Origin: Endomychus coccineus
Taxonomy: Eukaryota; Arthropoda; Insecta; Coleoptera; Endomychidae
Direction: 5' to 3'
NCBI GenBank assembly: GCA_958510875.1
Contig: OY294071.1
Span: 32,394,581-32,458,580 of the forward strand
DNA length: 64,000 nt
Part shown: positions 1 to 12,138 of the stretch, one piece after another
Position numbering within the stretch: the stretch's first letter is position 1
How the letters are laid out: each line of letters begins with the position of its first letter
The notes under the pieces: model-generated
What the model saw: only the letters and a program-made list of their open reading frames with translations
Told to the model about the DNA's origin: nothing
The model's database searches: none
Position numbers and translations under genes: made by a program

Positions 1-820
1 GGCCAATATTCCTCATAACTCATCTTGGATCCCATTTGTTATATAGCCGGTAGTAGTCGGCCGGGACGAAGGACAAACTGGACGAGATCGGAAATTTACC
101 GCATTACATTTCTGATCACATGTGTGAATCGTCTGCCATCTCGTTCGAATGTCAGCATAATTTATAGGACGATATTTCATAGGTGCTTGAATAAGTCAAA
201 TGGGTAAATTAATCGGTTCGCTAGAGCGCTTGAGAACATAAGCTTCGTCATCCATGTTCGAGAATCCTCCTCTCCAGCTTAAAGTAGATTATGTCAGTGA
301 ATTATGATTTCGATTTTATTTGTAACAATCGACTATTTTTTAAAATTTACATGAATCGCAAAGTTTAATTGCTGACAATTGTTTCCTCATGCATTGACAT
401 TATCAAAGCGGGATGTAATCCGCTGTCAGTGTGACAAATTTTTTTCCGATTTCAATTATTTTTTATATATTGAAATTGATGATTGATAAAGTACGTTTTC
501 ATTAGTAATTTATTTTTAAATAATTGAAAATCATACAGTATTGATAACTTCCATCTGCCGTCAAAACGTCTCCGAAACGCGCGTAACGTCACGATTCTAC
601 TCTTTGAAGACGTTGTCTGATGAAATAAATAAAGGGGATATAATATATTTTAAAAAACTGATATGAAGCGCAATCGATGGATTAGGTTGGATCTACTTTG
701 CTTGTCATGAGCGCTCCATGGCTTAATTATTCAAGCGGTTTTTGGGCATGATTAGATCCTTGATACATAGTGATTCAAGACGTGGATTTCATTGTTTCTT
801 CACACTTTTTATTGATGTTT
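1..820. other. AT-rich stretch without a recognisable gene
   Basis: I see no coding region, RNA gene or clear repeat here. Open frames are short and start at non-ATG codons. The sequence is AT-rich with poly-T and poly-A patches around 300-530, typical of insect intergenic DNA. Confidence 0.6.
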
Positions 821-824
821 TGAT

Positions 825-2520
825 CACTGCAACCTCCACTCTTCCATACATGCAGCGCAGGTCCCGTGGCAATTCTCGTAAATTTTTTTTAACCACGTCA
901 TCCTGGGTACAGATTTGGCAGTAGATGATCTTAACAGGCTACTAACAAAATCCTGTAAGGATAAAGAGATAGCCATGGCGACGTTTGTCGACATCGAGGG
1001 TGCCTTTAACAATGCATCAACAAAGTCAATTACCAAGGCTCTACAAAAGGCTATAGAAATAAAAGAGGTTCCATCCCACTACAATTATATAACAACTATA
1101 GTTGTCTTTAATAAAAAAAAGTACTGAGAGGACTGAAGCCACCAGTTCTGAAGAGGGTAGAAATTCCAATTGCACAAGAGGTAAAATCTTTGATCACAAG
1201 TTGACATGGAATCAAAACCTACAGAAAACAATTCAAAAGAGCACGATAGCCCTCAACCTACGCAGAAGAATGTGTGTGAAAAACTGGGGACTACAACGAA
1301 AAATGATCACATGGTAATACACCAGGGTCATTAGGTTCGGTGGTATGGCGACCAAAGACTCAGCAGGCTGGGGCAATTCGAAGACTAAGGAGCATTCAAA
1401 GGCAATCTTGCCTGGCTGCCACATGAGCTATGAGCATAACCTCAACAGCTCCTTTAGAAGTGTTGCTGAACATACCGCCACTTTGCATTTACATACAAGG
1501 CGAAGTCAGGTCAGTCACCAGTGGACTCGCCAGAGGGCAAGCGCACATAAGCAAATTATACGGTAAGATGTATAACGAGCTCTATATAATGTGTTGGAAA
1601 CCGATCCCATAATAGGAATGCCATCGGACGAGATGCTTCCCGAGTGTAGCTTTCAGAAAAACTTCAAAATAGTCATAACAGGTAGAGAGGCATGGAATGG
1701 AAGAGTTTGGGTAAAAACTCGACGATATTCCAGGCAGAAGCTGGTGCAATACATCACTTTGCCGAAGAGCTATTAAGGCAAGAGTTTCAGGGAAAAACCA
1801 TCGCCATATATGCTGTCAGCCAAGCGGCTATAAAAGCATTCAGTTCGTTACAGGTCAATTCCAAACTAGTCTGAGACTGCTTAGAAGCCCCACAAGAGTT
1901 GGGCAGTCAAAACAGACTATCTTTAGCCTGAGTACCAGGCCACACAGGTTACAAAGGCAACGAAGATGCTGACTCATTGCTCCAGGAGCACGTAGGGTTC
2001 TAATTGGCCCAGAACTCTTCTGCGGTATAGCGAAAGTGCTGTGCAAATCATATAATAGTTCTTGGATGAAAAACCAATCTCTAGAATTGTGGAACAAGGC
2101 ACCGGGATTGAGACCGACCAAACAGTTCATTAATGAACCATCGCCAAAAAGCATGAAGAACCTACTAAGTCAGAATAAAAGCTCAACTAGAATCATGGTT
2201 ACATTTCTGACAGGGCATTGTAGGCTCAACAAACACATGAACAATATTGGACTGGCAGATACTGCCAGGAAGACGAGGAGACCTCAGTACACATACTGTG
2301 TTACTGTGAAGGCCTAATAAGGCTACGGTTCTCAATGATTGGAAAGGGAAAACCATAGCCCTCCCATTATATGGAGGACCTAAGGTCTGGCCTATGGAGT
2401 CTAGTAATAAAGACGGGTCTAGACAGGGAAGTATAACATAACAAGAGGGCATACACAATAGATCTGCAAAGGGCGCGGTGGTGAGGCTGCTAGCCCACAA
2501 GCCCTATACAATATATCTAT
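825..2520 (+). pseudogene. Decayed RNase H-type LINE (RT plus RNase H remnant)
   Basis: Remnant of a non-LTR retrotransposon ORF2 of the I/R1/LOA type, which encodes a reverse transcriptase followed by RNase H. What is visible, across several frames: an RT motif A-like stretch near 980-1015 (ATFVDIEGAFNNAS), then a jump, by internal deletion, to a post-catalytic RT piece near 1140-1330 (KLTWNQNLQKTIQKSTIALN). RNase H pieces follow: SQAAIKAFSS near 1815-1850, then WVPGHTGYKGNEDADSLL near 1930-1985. The usual C-terminal block follows near 2200-2300 (LTGHCRLNKHMNNIGLADTA). Stops and frameshifts are frequent, so it cannot be functional. The tail at about 2395-2500 matches the minus-strand element ending at 61098, so both belong to one family. 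The family type is inferred from RNase H plus the C-terminal block. The exact clade is not settled. Confidence 0.85.
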
Positions 2521-2814
2521 CCTGGGTATGAATCTTAACAATGCAACGTTTTTGTCCTTCAATGGTATTGTAACATCTCCAAATAGTATTTTGAATTACA
2601 CGAACTTGCCATACATATCAAAACGTACAAAAAACACTGACTGATAACCTACGTCTTCCGCTTTTGCTTGTGTCAGAATGAGATTAGTAAAATTTTCCTT
2701 CGTGGAAATGATATTACAAAACTACTTGGCGCCATTGTCATTTCTAGAGCATCTAAGATGTCACAATTACAAGAAGGCTCGGTTAGTTAGTTACCAGATC
2801 ATGAAATAGATTGG

Positions 2815-3320
2815 AAAATGGACTTTCGACATGATATGACCGTCATGTAAAAATTTTAAGTAGATTCAACTTGTTGTCCAAGGAACGCCTCAACTCATCT
2901 GTTTGGAATTCATAACGTATGTGCAAGCCCCAAAATGATGTAATTCATTGACAAACTCTAAGACATGATCAAAAAAACAAGACTGGTGCTTTTTGGTAAA
3001 AAAATTGGGATCTGCAATAAGTCTAAGGCCACCCTGCATAGATTTTGACCATCCAATTCATTTGAGTTGAAATCGGTGGAATTTACATGTTGCCTAAATT
3101 GCACCATTCATTTAATTGGCATTTGGACTTTCCACATTGCAGCAAGTTCATCTTAGAAAGCATTTTCGTAGAAGTGTTTCACAACAAGAAGAAGCATCGT
3201 TGTAAACCATTCCAGAGTGTAACGTCTTAGCTCAACGAGTGGAGAAAATCTTCAAGAGTAGAAACGTTTTTAAACTTCCTGGCCTTTCTCTGCTGGTCAT
3301 TCCATATTGAATATTGCTGT
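2815..3320. repeat. Dispersed repeat, copy 1 (pairs with 6093-6600)
   Basis: This stretch aligns by eye, in order, with 6093-6600. Shared landmarks are GGACTTTCGACATGA, CTGTTTGGAATTC, GACATGATCAAA/GTCATGATCAAA, TCCAGAGTxTAACGTCTTA, TCAACGAGTGGA and AAGAGTAGAAACGTTT. The copies differ by substitutions and indels, so the duplication is old. This copy has several stops in the frame that stays open in copy 2. It may be a degraded coding exon or a non-coding mobile element. Confidence 0.6.
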
Positions 3321-3949
3321 TTGGTTTCAGTCAATCACTAATGATTATTTCTGATGACAATGTCAAGATATAATAACTTCTGTTACCGAATTATTATTCT
3401 TGGACGAATCACGGAATACTTAAAAAAATACAATAGCGTATTGATACAAGTAATTAGTTCTGTAACGAGATAACGGATCGCGTTATGACTGAAGAGGAAA
3501 TGGATGTAAACAAATATAGCCCTAAGGCAAGTAAAGGGAGTTGGTCTAAGTGAGCTGTAAACTGTCGTAACATGCACATGTTGCCGCTATTAGAGGCAAT
3601 TAGTAATCAGTGACAATTCTGGCGCGTGCCTCAGACTTCTATTCCCGCCACTCACGTTCAGTTATTGTATTGAACTTGTATTTTTAACTGAATCCGTATT
3701 CTTGTTTTGTAATTAATACATCAACTCTCAAGGACATTCGAGTATCATACATTTTATGTTGATTTTAGTAATTGTGTCACGCTGCTATACCTCCTCCACA
3801 TACTTTAAACATAGGTTTGTCTGGCACTAATGTAGATGTCTGAATATTATGTATGTGGTAACATACTATCAATGTTATATGTCTACATTAATGTCTTGGG
3901 TATTCCGAAAGTGAAACAACAATCACAACCGATATTCTTTTCATGTGTA

Positions 3950-4375
3950 AATATTATGTATGTCATGTCAAATACCTAGTTCTACTTTGTCAGAACTGTT
4001 ATATGTATCATGATCATGTCAAATAGTGCTACTTTGTTAGAATTGCTATTTATATCATGTCAACTAGTGCTGCTTCGTTAGAACTGTGGAATATTTCTAT
4101 TTTGTTAGAACTGTTATGTATGCCATGTCAAATAGTATGACTTTGTCACAGCTGTTATGTATGTCATGTGGAATATTTCTTTTTGTCAGAACTATTATGT
4201 ATGTCATGTCAAATAGTATGACTTTGTTAGAACTGTTATGTATGTCATGTGCAATATTTCTATTTTGTTAGAACTGTTATGTATGTTATGACATATAGTC
4301 TTACTTTGCTAGAATTATTATGTATGTCATGTCAAACTGTTCTACTTTGTTAGAATATTCCTGTTTTATGTGTTT
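3950..4375. repeat. 41-bp tandem repeat array with an alternating two-unit pattern
   Basis: About nine to ten copies of a 41-bp unit built on GTTATGTATGTCATGT...TTTGTTAGAACT. Two versions alternate: one has CAAATAGTATGACTTTGT in the middle, the other GGAATATTTCTATTTTGT, giving an 82-bp higher-order unit through about 4090-4290. One unit near 4085 is truncated. The open frame across 4086-4271 encodes a ~27-residue repeat and is simply the array read through. I do not regard it as a gene. Confidence 0.8.
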
Positions 4376-6092
4376 CATAACTTTTGTCAACTAATAATTA
4401 CTGACCATGCATTGTTTGTGACTTTGAATGGCATTTTTTGGGATGTCCTATGAGAGAATTTTTCCGATAGTAGGTCTTGTAGATAATACTTTTGGCGCGT
4501 ATCTCTGATTTTTATATGTTTATGTAAGCCTCGGTTATTGACCTTATCGTCAAAGAAATATCACTTTCGTTCTTCGCAATACTGTTACCTTATAATTTGA
4601 TTTACTAAAAGACTGCTATCCCACCTGGAACTAATGTCTGAATCTTATGTATGTCATGTCCGTAATAATGTATTCCTCAATATGTTAAGCGGTCAAAATA
4701 ATAATAATACGTGTTACAATGGCTTAACCCATCAATTGTTTATGTTTTTGTAAAAATATCATTCACATCTGCAACTGATGTTTTGATACTCGCATTCCAC
4801 CAATAATTATCAAATAATTTGATAGCTGGTTTTAAATAAGAATATTTCTCATCATTAGACTAACTAGAAAAACATTAATTGGTATCGGAAACGAAGAATA
4901 TTTTCAATCAAGTTCTAAAGATGATGATCATGATACACTGGGGAAGATGAAGTCTTGTTTAGACCTCTTCTTATGTAATTACTTCGAAATGCAACAAATA
5001 AATATCTACCAGTCTACCTCATTCTATTAGAAGCGTAACTGATTTCAGTTATTAGATCGGTAGACTAGTTGTTTGGAACCTTAAGCAGTCAATATTTTGT
5101 TGAGAATGGATTAATAACAAGTTTTACTCCATCAAATTGTTCACTCTCGAGGATTGAAAGAACATTACGTAAAGGCGAAGCACTGAATCTTATGTCTGTA
5201 ATCTATCTTCAAGGGTTCTTGTAACACTTTATTCTACTCGAGTATTAGTGTTGATGTCTGACTAATGGATTGATGAAGAGTCCACTAGAAATGATCAGGG
5301 GCGTAGATACCCATAACAAAATGTAGGTTTCATTAGTCATGAACATATACTACATAGTCCAGCGAATTATATTAAAGTCGCATAAATCCTGACGAGGAGA
5401 AATCAGTCGGTTTATGAAAACACCAAACACAATAATATATACACAGTTTTGGTTCTCCATCACTATTGTTTCGGCGCCTTCATCTGGCGGTAATATTTTC
5501 AACTGTTTTCCCGTCGATTCTTTGAATAGCGAGAGCTGTATTATCAATGCGTGGCATTCTGAATTACGTTCTCAGTGGGACTTCTGAATCCCGACAGATG
5601 GTTTTATAATATCTAGGTTCACCAAAGATTTTCGAAGGTGGTAGTTATAATAATGCCGGAGATGGTTGATCAGTGTATTCATGGTCTGCCTCTTTATACT
5701 GATAAGCTCATGAGAAGAGCGAAACAGCTGTATGGGACTGATAGACTTGTTGTTACTGGTTAGCTTGGAGAACCAAAACGTTGCCTATTGACATCTAAGA
5801 CGAGATGTGTTTGTAATTCACTATGCACAATCATATATAACGAATCTCGAATTGATACTCAGCTGTTATTCTAGAATGTGAAAAATCAGGAATCGAAACC
5901 TTTATGCAAGAAGACCAATTCACACCAAAGGAAAATTAGCAATAAATGAGGTACTAGTGTCACCATAGATTGTTATTTAAATATGAAAGAAGTCGTTGTG
6001 ACTCGACAGTAATTTACATTCTAGATCGCCATCCTGAGCTCGTACAATCTGCATAGAACCATTAATTTTACACTAGAGATAGTGTTAGTGGC
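4376..6092. other. No recognisable gene
   Basis: AT-rich sequence with no convincing coding signal. A short block near 5690-5735 (TGAGAAGAGCGAAACAGCT) recurs near 7708-7727, and similar sequence lies near 62980-63050, so part of it is dispersed repeat of unknown type. The stretch at 4620-4700 resembles 3815-3860, which flanks the 41-bp array on its other side. Confidence 0.5.
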
Positions 6093-6895
6093 AAATGGAC
6101 TTTCGACATGACACGCTCATCCTAGGAAACATTCAAGTAGATTCGACTTATCCAGAGATTGTTAATATGCAAGTTTTGATGGTGTTGACAGATAATCGTC
6201 TCATATCATCTAAGGAATGCCACACCTCATTGATAACTCTGTTTGGAATTCTTAATCAATGTGAAAGCCTCAAAAAGCTGAAATTTATTGGCAAACCTTA
6301 AGTCATGATCAAAGGAATAGGATTCAATCTGGGGTTGCATTCTATTAGAATGTTAAGAAAAAAATACTTACCACTAATTCTCAAAATAGCAGATCATTCA
6401 TTAGATTGGCATTAGGACTTCATTGTCGTAAATCCTTCCAGAGTCTAACGTCTTATTTCAACGAGTGGAATTGATCAGAAACAGTGTCCAAGAATATCTG
6501 GATATACTAGATGAATTTGTCTAAAGCCTCCGGTAAACATCATCAAAATCTCCAAGAGTAGAAACGTTTCTAATTTTTCTGTCATACGAGTTTACAAACT
6601 GTTTGGGATTGTCAGTCCATGTGGATGTGGAACCCCTTTCAATGGTAAGCCTCACTGGCAAACGATTAGATCAAAGGAATATGGTTGGTGGCAGAGGAAA
6701 TACGAAAATGCAAAATACAAATAAATTGATTATGAAAACATGCTTTAGTAACCATCAATTTCAATGTATAAATCGGGAAGATATGGAACCTAATTGTGTT
6801 TGCCTATGCCTTTCAGCTGTCAATATGAAGAAAGTCTTTCTTTCTTGTAAAAGACAAAAACCAAAACAAAATAAAAAACTCACTTTTTAATTGAA
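6093..6895 (+). repeat. Dispersed repeat, copy 2, with a leucine-rich open frame
   Basis: Second, better preserved copy of the repeat at 2815-3320. A 68-codon frame starts at an ATG at 6095 and ends at 6301. Its end reads FGILNQCESLKKLKFIGK, which resembles the spacing of a leucine-rich repeat (L..LL..C..L..L.F.G). I infer only that the repeat might descend from an LRR or F-box/LRR exon; I cannot confirm the family. Sequence near 6640-6700 again resembles the 6280-6330 block, suggesting a partial internal duplication. A further open frame at 6603-6890 begins at TTG and is unrecognised. Confidence 0.45.
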
Positions 6896-8059
6896 ATTAG
6901 ATTCGCTTGTTCTGAGATGAGGAAACTAAACTGAAGGACCCTTTTTCAGTTCAAAAATATCTATGTTACATAATAATTTGAGTTTTACAACGAAACTTAG
7001 GACCTACGTGATAAGTGATGGTACACCACTGTGTAGTTCAAATGCTGTGAGTATAAGTGTGAGCTTTCAAGTAGACATGTAAGTGGTTGCGGGGGTGTTA
7101 TTATCTGTCAAGTAGTTGCACTGAGTCGGGAAGGGTGTGGTCGACTTCAGCGGGGCGTTGCCATCAATCCTTTCACTGATCACGAAGAGGATCATTGGGA
7201 TTAGCAGTATATCGAAATTCAAACCCTAACCACCCCTCGCTTACGTAACAACAGTATTTTTATAATATTTTTAGATTCAACTATATTTGAGATTTATACA
7301 ATAATAGCTATTTCTTAATTTGCTGCAGAGGCGTAACGAGGGTAATAATCGCCCGGGGGATGTTTTAAATTTGCGTCCCTTTACTCAGTTAAACACCCGA
7401 CTACTAAAAATAACATAATCAGTATATTCATATATTCATTTGTTTCTAATTCTCTTACATTGGTTTGGTTTGGTGTCGCCATCTGGCGACTTGAATAGTT
7501 TCACATTCCCCGTAGCTTTTGTAAAGTTCGAGAAATCTAACAGTCAATGTGGTGCATTGCTTGATTTATTAGTGGAACATCTATTCATCTATTCATAGAG
7601 GGCGTGAGATACTTTTGGTCTTTTTAACATGTTGACCGGTTATGACTACCTACAACAGAGATCGTTCTGTACCGTTGCGAATATGCTCGTTCCACTGATG
7701 ACCTTTATGAGAAGAGCGAAACAGCTATCTTTAACTATAAGTTTGTAACGTTATTGCTCCATCTGAACTAGAAAGATCTCATTGTTATCTGGCAGAAGTC
7801 AAGCGAGATGAATGAGTATACTCTTACAATAATTTATGTCATTAATATAAATAATAAATGGGAGAGGGCCAACTACATTTCCATGGAGAGCACCTGATTA
7901 CTTTTCAATTCCACTTGAAATTGTTCCATTTCTTATTGTTCGTTGATATCTGTGTTTTAGGTAATCTACAAAACCAAGATTTTAAAAAAATCTTTAGCAT
8001 CATTTATGTTGATTTTTTCTTCTAACCAATTGATAACTAGGATGGTCATTGGAATGCTT
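6896..8059. other. No recognisable gene
   Basis: No coding region or structured repeat recognised. A mildly G/C-richer block lies at about 7080-7210. The 7650-7830 stretch shares short blocks with 5690-5735 and with 62980-63060, marking an unidentified dispersed repeat. Confidence 0.5.
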
Positions 8060-9220
8060 CTTGAAAGGAATGGCCTCACTAGGCAAAGACAACTGCCACA
8101 CTTTCAATCTGGTAGGAACACGTCCGGCAGTTCTCGAGCCTGACAATAAAGGATGACCAGCTTGATCTCGTCTAGCCTACCTGGAATCGCTCGTGATAGA
8201 TTAATAGATCAGATCTCCGATGAGCACTGACCATAAAACTCCCATAAATAAAGGGAGAGATCTCCACCTTCCTAAAATATTGGAGAGTGTGGTATCACCA
8301 ACTAGAAGATAAGCTTCCTTTTCAATATATTCTTAGAGCTTTATTGTACATGTGGGAGCTGAACAGTACTGAACGTAAAAAATGTGAACCGTAGGTACTC
8401 CAGAACAGGTCAAATATGTGATATGTCGACCGTGAGGAGTTGCTGGGGTGTGAAGTATCTCTTGGCACGAAATAGGAAACCAAGTTTCTATGAAGCAGTT
8501 TCCTCTAAGAACCACATATGATCATTTCATGAGAGGGTGCTGTTGGTGATGATACCAATCATGGATATTGATGATAATTGATGATAATTGATGATAGGTT
8601 TTGTGGAATCCATCTTCCTTGACAAAATACATGCTTGACTTTTGGTTGGATCAAATTACTAGATTATCAGATCCCCAGTTCATAGTTCATAGTTTACAAA
8701 TCTTCATTCTTGCTTCATTGGATGATATAGGAGCTGTAGAGAAGAAAGTGGTATGAAGTGTACCATCATCCGCAAAGCTGAGGGCGGGACAGGAGATGTC
8801 TTCCAACATAATGTTGATATGCAGCAGAAACAAAGTTAGTGCCAAGATACATCAATGAGGGACACCAGCGTTGATAGCCAATGTCTCGAAGGAGATTACG
8901 TCAAATACCGCAAAGAGTGATCGATATGAGGAAAAACTGGATAATGAATGACAAACTTGGAGTGGCAAACCATATGATGGATGTTTCCCAGAAGACCTTG
9001 GTGCCACAGTCAAACTTTGGTAGGTATCTGCCATGATATGTGTTACGTAGGCAAGCAGATTTCCTGTAGATCTCTGGTGATGAAAGCCATATTGTCCATC
9101 GTTCAAGATTTTAGAATTTGGAAGAGCTCGATGTTGATTGCTTTCTACATTACTTTAGAGATCACAGATAGTAATGGGTCCATTTTGTTTTCTGAAGTGG
9201 TCCTAGCTCCTGATGACCCT
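8060..9220 (-). pseudogene. Decayed Jockey-like LINE reverse transcriptase
   Basis: Read on the minus strand from 9220 downward, this is a broken non-LTR reverse transcriptase. Visible blocks: VMWKAINIELFQILKS then the template-grip motif DGQYGFHHQRSTG near 9100-9065. Next come SGKHPSYGLPLQVCHS near 9000-8950, the motif B start LAINAGVPH near 8880-8855, and the catalytic motif C, ALSFADDGTLHTTFF, near 8785-8740. The C-terminal block at about 8230-8060 (LKVWQLSLPSEAFPFKK) belongs to the same family as 40580-40790 and 36520-36680. Motif A is missing or scrambled between 9060 and 9000. Several frame changes show it is dead. It is assigned to the Jockey/CR1 group because no RNase H is seen. Confidence 0.8.
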
Positions 9221-10438
9221 AAACAAGTATGTGTAATGTATTGTTTAGATTATCGTTTAGCTCTTGTTGCTCGCGTTCGTTATTTCTTACATTTTGCGTT
9301 TACATTGCTCAAAACATTCGCGCTTTCCAATATCCGTGTATTTCGAGAACATGTCTAAAGAAGAATGGAATGCAAACCAATGAGAATAGGAGATTCCATT
9401 TGCACCCGACCCGTACTTCTTATTCTATTTTTACTGAAATAAATATTTTATTTTCTTGTTGATTTTTGCTACCTCCTATTGCAATCCTTCAGCTATTTCA
9501 GCCCATGCATCATTATTCTCATCATCATGTACCAGCTTGTAAGATTCGCTGTAGGGTCCCACAAACATTCCTTTGCCTTGCATTTTACCAATTTTAATTG
9601 TATATTTGATTTTATTACCTTATAATACTATATTTTAATTATCTCTGTGTTCTGACGTATTATACGCCCACTGAGAGTATCTTTGTAATTTGAACGAATA
9701 AACTGATCTACCTCTATTAACAAGCACATTCCCATTTGTCCATTCCATCTTAAAAATGTGTGATGAAGTAATGAGTTCCTATTGAATGGGGCAAAACCAT
9801 TTTAATTAATTAAATTCATCGGAACACTTATTCCGGATTTGAAAAACATTGTATACTGATTCATAATTTTCGAACACACTGTATCTGCAATTCCGAACTT
9901 ACGACTAGTCCTGTATAAAGGAACCGTATCGTGGGAAGACGGAAGTATTTGGTAGAGAATAAATGATGTTTTGACTTTTTGCGAACCACCCTTGCGTGGG
10001 AATTTAACCTAGGAAGCACTCCAGACTTGTCTGGCCCTTCTTAGTTTCCGGGATTCCACACACGTGGTGGCTGTGTTACGATTTCTAAGTGTCGATCGCC
10101 GATTTTACACGTGTGACCTCGTTCTTCCGGGAAGGAAGCGTGAACTCTTGAGTCGGCAAACGGTAGGGCCAGGTTAGCTGCACCTGAGACCTATAACTTA
10201 ACAGGGAGAACCACCACAAACCACCATTTCCGTCTCCAGTTTCATAAATCCTTCTAATTAAATTATATTCGAATTCATGAACGACATGACTTTAGTTTAC
10301 GGCGTTGATTTCTAAAATTAATGTTCAAAATTCTTCAGTTTTTTTTATTACGTAGAACAACTGTTATAAGTTTATTTTTCATTAATTTAATAAATATATG
10401 TAACTAGTTTCCCTAACAATGTAGCTTCTTCAAATATA
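9221..10438. other. No recognisable gene; GC-richer block at 9985-10245
   Basis: Most of this is AT-rich and featureless. From about 9985 to 10245 the composition turns noticeably GC-richer and the sequence looks compact (for example CTTCCGGGAAGGAAGCGTG, a short inverted repeat). It could be the untranslated end of a retroelement or a SINE. I see no tRNA-like A and B boxes and no coding frame. Confidence 0.4.
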
Positions 10439-10983
10439 CAGGATGTCCTCGAACTGCGTGGCTAAAATAAAACCGAAGATTCTTTGATTCGAAAAAAATT
10501 TGATGAGCCTTTTTACTTTTGCCTCAAGTGTCTTGTTTAGCCGGTAGAGGGCTTCAAAGTTGCAAAAATAATTTTGTTTTTTCGGTATAACTTGAGAACG
10601 TGATGGAGGACTTTTACAATATTTGGCAGGTGAGTTACTGTCAATAATAGCCGTCTTTGAGAGTGGAGCATAGAGCCTTAGAGACCATAGAAATGGCTCA
10701 AACTTGAGGATGTAACGGGAAAAGTGTCCAGAACTTTTTTTGGTCGATGTAATTCACTCTATAAAATCAACGGATTAGCTTGAAAAAAATAATTTTCGAA
10801 TCTCTGCAATTTTGGCTTACTAATTTTACTTGATTAAAATACCTTAGTTGCATTTGCTTTTCTAATGTCATTTTGGCATTTGGAGAATTTATCCTCAAAA
10901 CTGTCAGTTTTTACTTTGCTTTCCGTAAAAATTTTATAAAATTATGGCTCAAAATTTCACTAACACTGAAATGGTTAATATCT
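10439..10983 (+). repeat. Left terminal inverted repeat of the mariner/Tc1-like element
   Basis: The reverse complement of 12100-12705 with few mismatches. Its inner end, from the ATG at 10944, reads MAQNFTNTEMVNIS. That duplicates the first codons of the transposase, which begins at 12138 on the other strand. Compared with the right arm it lacks a segment of about 60 bp between GTAATTCACTC and ATAAAATCAACGG (near 10750-10765). Confidence 0.9.
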
Positions 10984-11089
10984 CGGTAAAACACGAATAA
11001 TAAAAACAATAGAAATGGGGAAACGATGTGATTATTTAGGAAAAACAAATGCTAAATTAAAAGAAACAACAAAACTTTTTGGGAAATCG

Positions 11090-12138
11090 CTAAGGCATCA
11101 ATTGTTCGAAAAGTTGCCCATTTTCCTGAATACACAAATTAATTCGTTTCAAGAAATTGGATTGAACTCTGGCTAGTACTTCAGGATCATTCTTCAATAA
11201 ATCCGCTTCATGATTAATTCGTTGCAACAATTCCTCTCGTGTGTTCACTGGAGCTGCATAAACTTTCGACTTCAAAGCGCCCCATAGAAAGAAGCGCAGG
11301 GCGTCAAATCAGGGGAGCGGGCCGGCCAGTTCACTGGTGCATCGTGTCCTCTACCTATCCAGCGATCTGGATATTCCGCATTCAAATGTCGCCTCACAGC
11401 TAATGTGAAATGAGGAGGTGCACCATCATGGATAAACCAGGCCACGACGAATGTGTAAGGCCAAGTCTTCCAACAGTTCAAGTAGCCTTTGTTCCAAAAA
11501 GTTCAAGTAGTTCTCCCCGTTCAATCGATCGGGTATAACGGTAGGGCCAATAATAAAGTTATCCACAATTCCAACCCAAACATTGATTTTAGTTTGATTC
11601 TGAAAATATGTTTCATCCGTTTCATGAGGATTTTCATCAGCATAGAAATGTTCATTATGGAGGTTAAAAAGACCACATCTCGTGAAAGTAGCTCCGTCCG
11701 TGAACAGAATTCTTCTACAAAAATTGGGGTTTGCGTTTTGTCTTTGGACAATAAGCCGACAGAAATCTAGCCGATGACCTGGATCCATGGGCAATAAGTC
11801 TTGAACTGTTTTAATATGATAGGGATACAACAGTTCTTCTTTTAGTACATTATGAACTAATGATTTTGAGGCTCCAATACGAAGTCCCAAACGTAGTGTG
11901 CTTATCCCAGGTTCAGTTTCAACCGCTTCCAGTATCGCTTCTTCGAGCTCTAACGTCCTTCTTGTCCGTCTGCGTCCAGTTTCTCTGCGATTTGCTTCAA
12001 ATTTGCCAGTTTCGCGAAGGTTTGCCGATTTGGAATTCTGCGATGCGGATATCTTTCCCTTCTCCGGCCATTGCAACGACAAAGTGGATAAATCAATAAC
12101 ATATCAACCATTTCAGTGTTAGTGAAATTTTGAGCCAT
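11090..12138 (-). pseudogene. Frameshifted mariner/Tc1-like DDE transposase
   Basis: Transposase that would bind the TIRs and cut and join DNA in the nucleus. The minus-strand reading starts at the ATG at 12138 (MAQNFTNTEMV). A basic region with helix-turn-helix character follows (RRTRRTLELEEAILEAVE, near 11970-11920), then the DDE_3-type catalytic core. The first Asp lies in RRILFTDGATFTRCG (near 11725-11680) and the second in WFIHDGAPPHF (near 11435-11405). The third block, WPARSPDLTPC, runs at about 11330-11300. Three frame changes break it: near 12080, between 11481 and 11426, and near 11290. At the last break a 1-base loss removes the Asp expected directly after DLTPC. The C-terminus (ALKSKVYAAPVNTREELLQR onward) resumes in another frame and stops at 11090. 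At about 340 residues the length fits the family. Confidence 0.9.

Noticed and set aside
25..207. Short frames starting at TTG, GTG or CTG throughout the window
   Set aside because: These starts are not normal for nuclear eukaryotic genes, and the peptides show no domain. They were treated as chance unless they overlapped a recognisable element.
4086..4271. Open frame with a ~27-residue repeat
   Set aside because: It is only the 41-bp array read in one frame. The unit length is not a multiple of three, and the frame survives because one unit is a base short.
3990..4370. CRISPR-like regularly spaced repeats
   Set aside because: The spacers are themselves repeated, there are no cas genes, and the surrounding elements are eukaryotic.
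7080..7210. Possible tRNA or small RNA in a G-rich patch
   Set aside because: I could not find A/B-box sequences or a cloverleaf. The patch looks like ordinary sequence.
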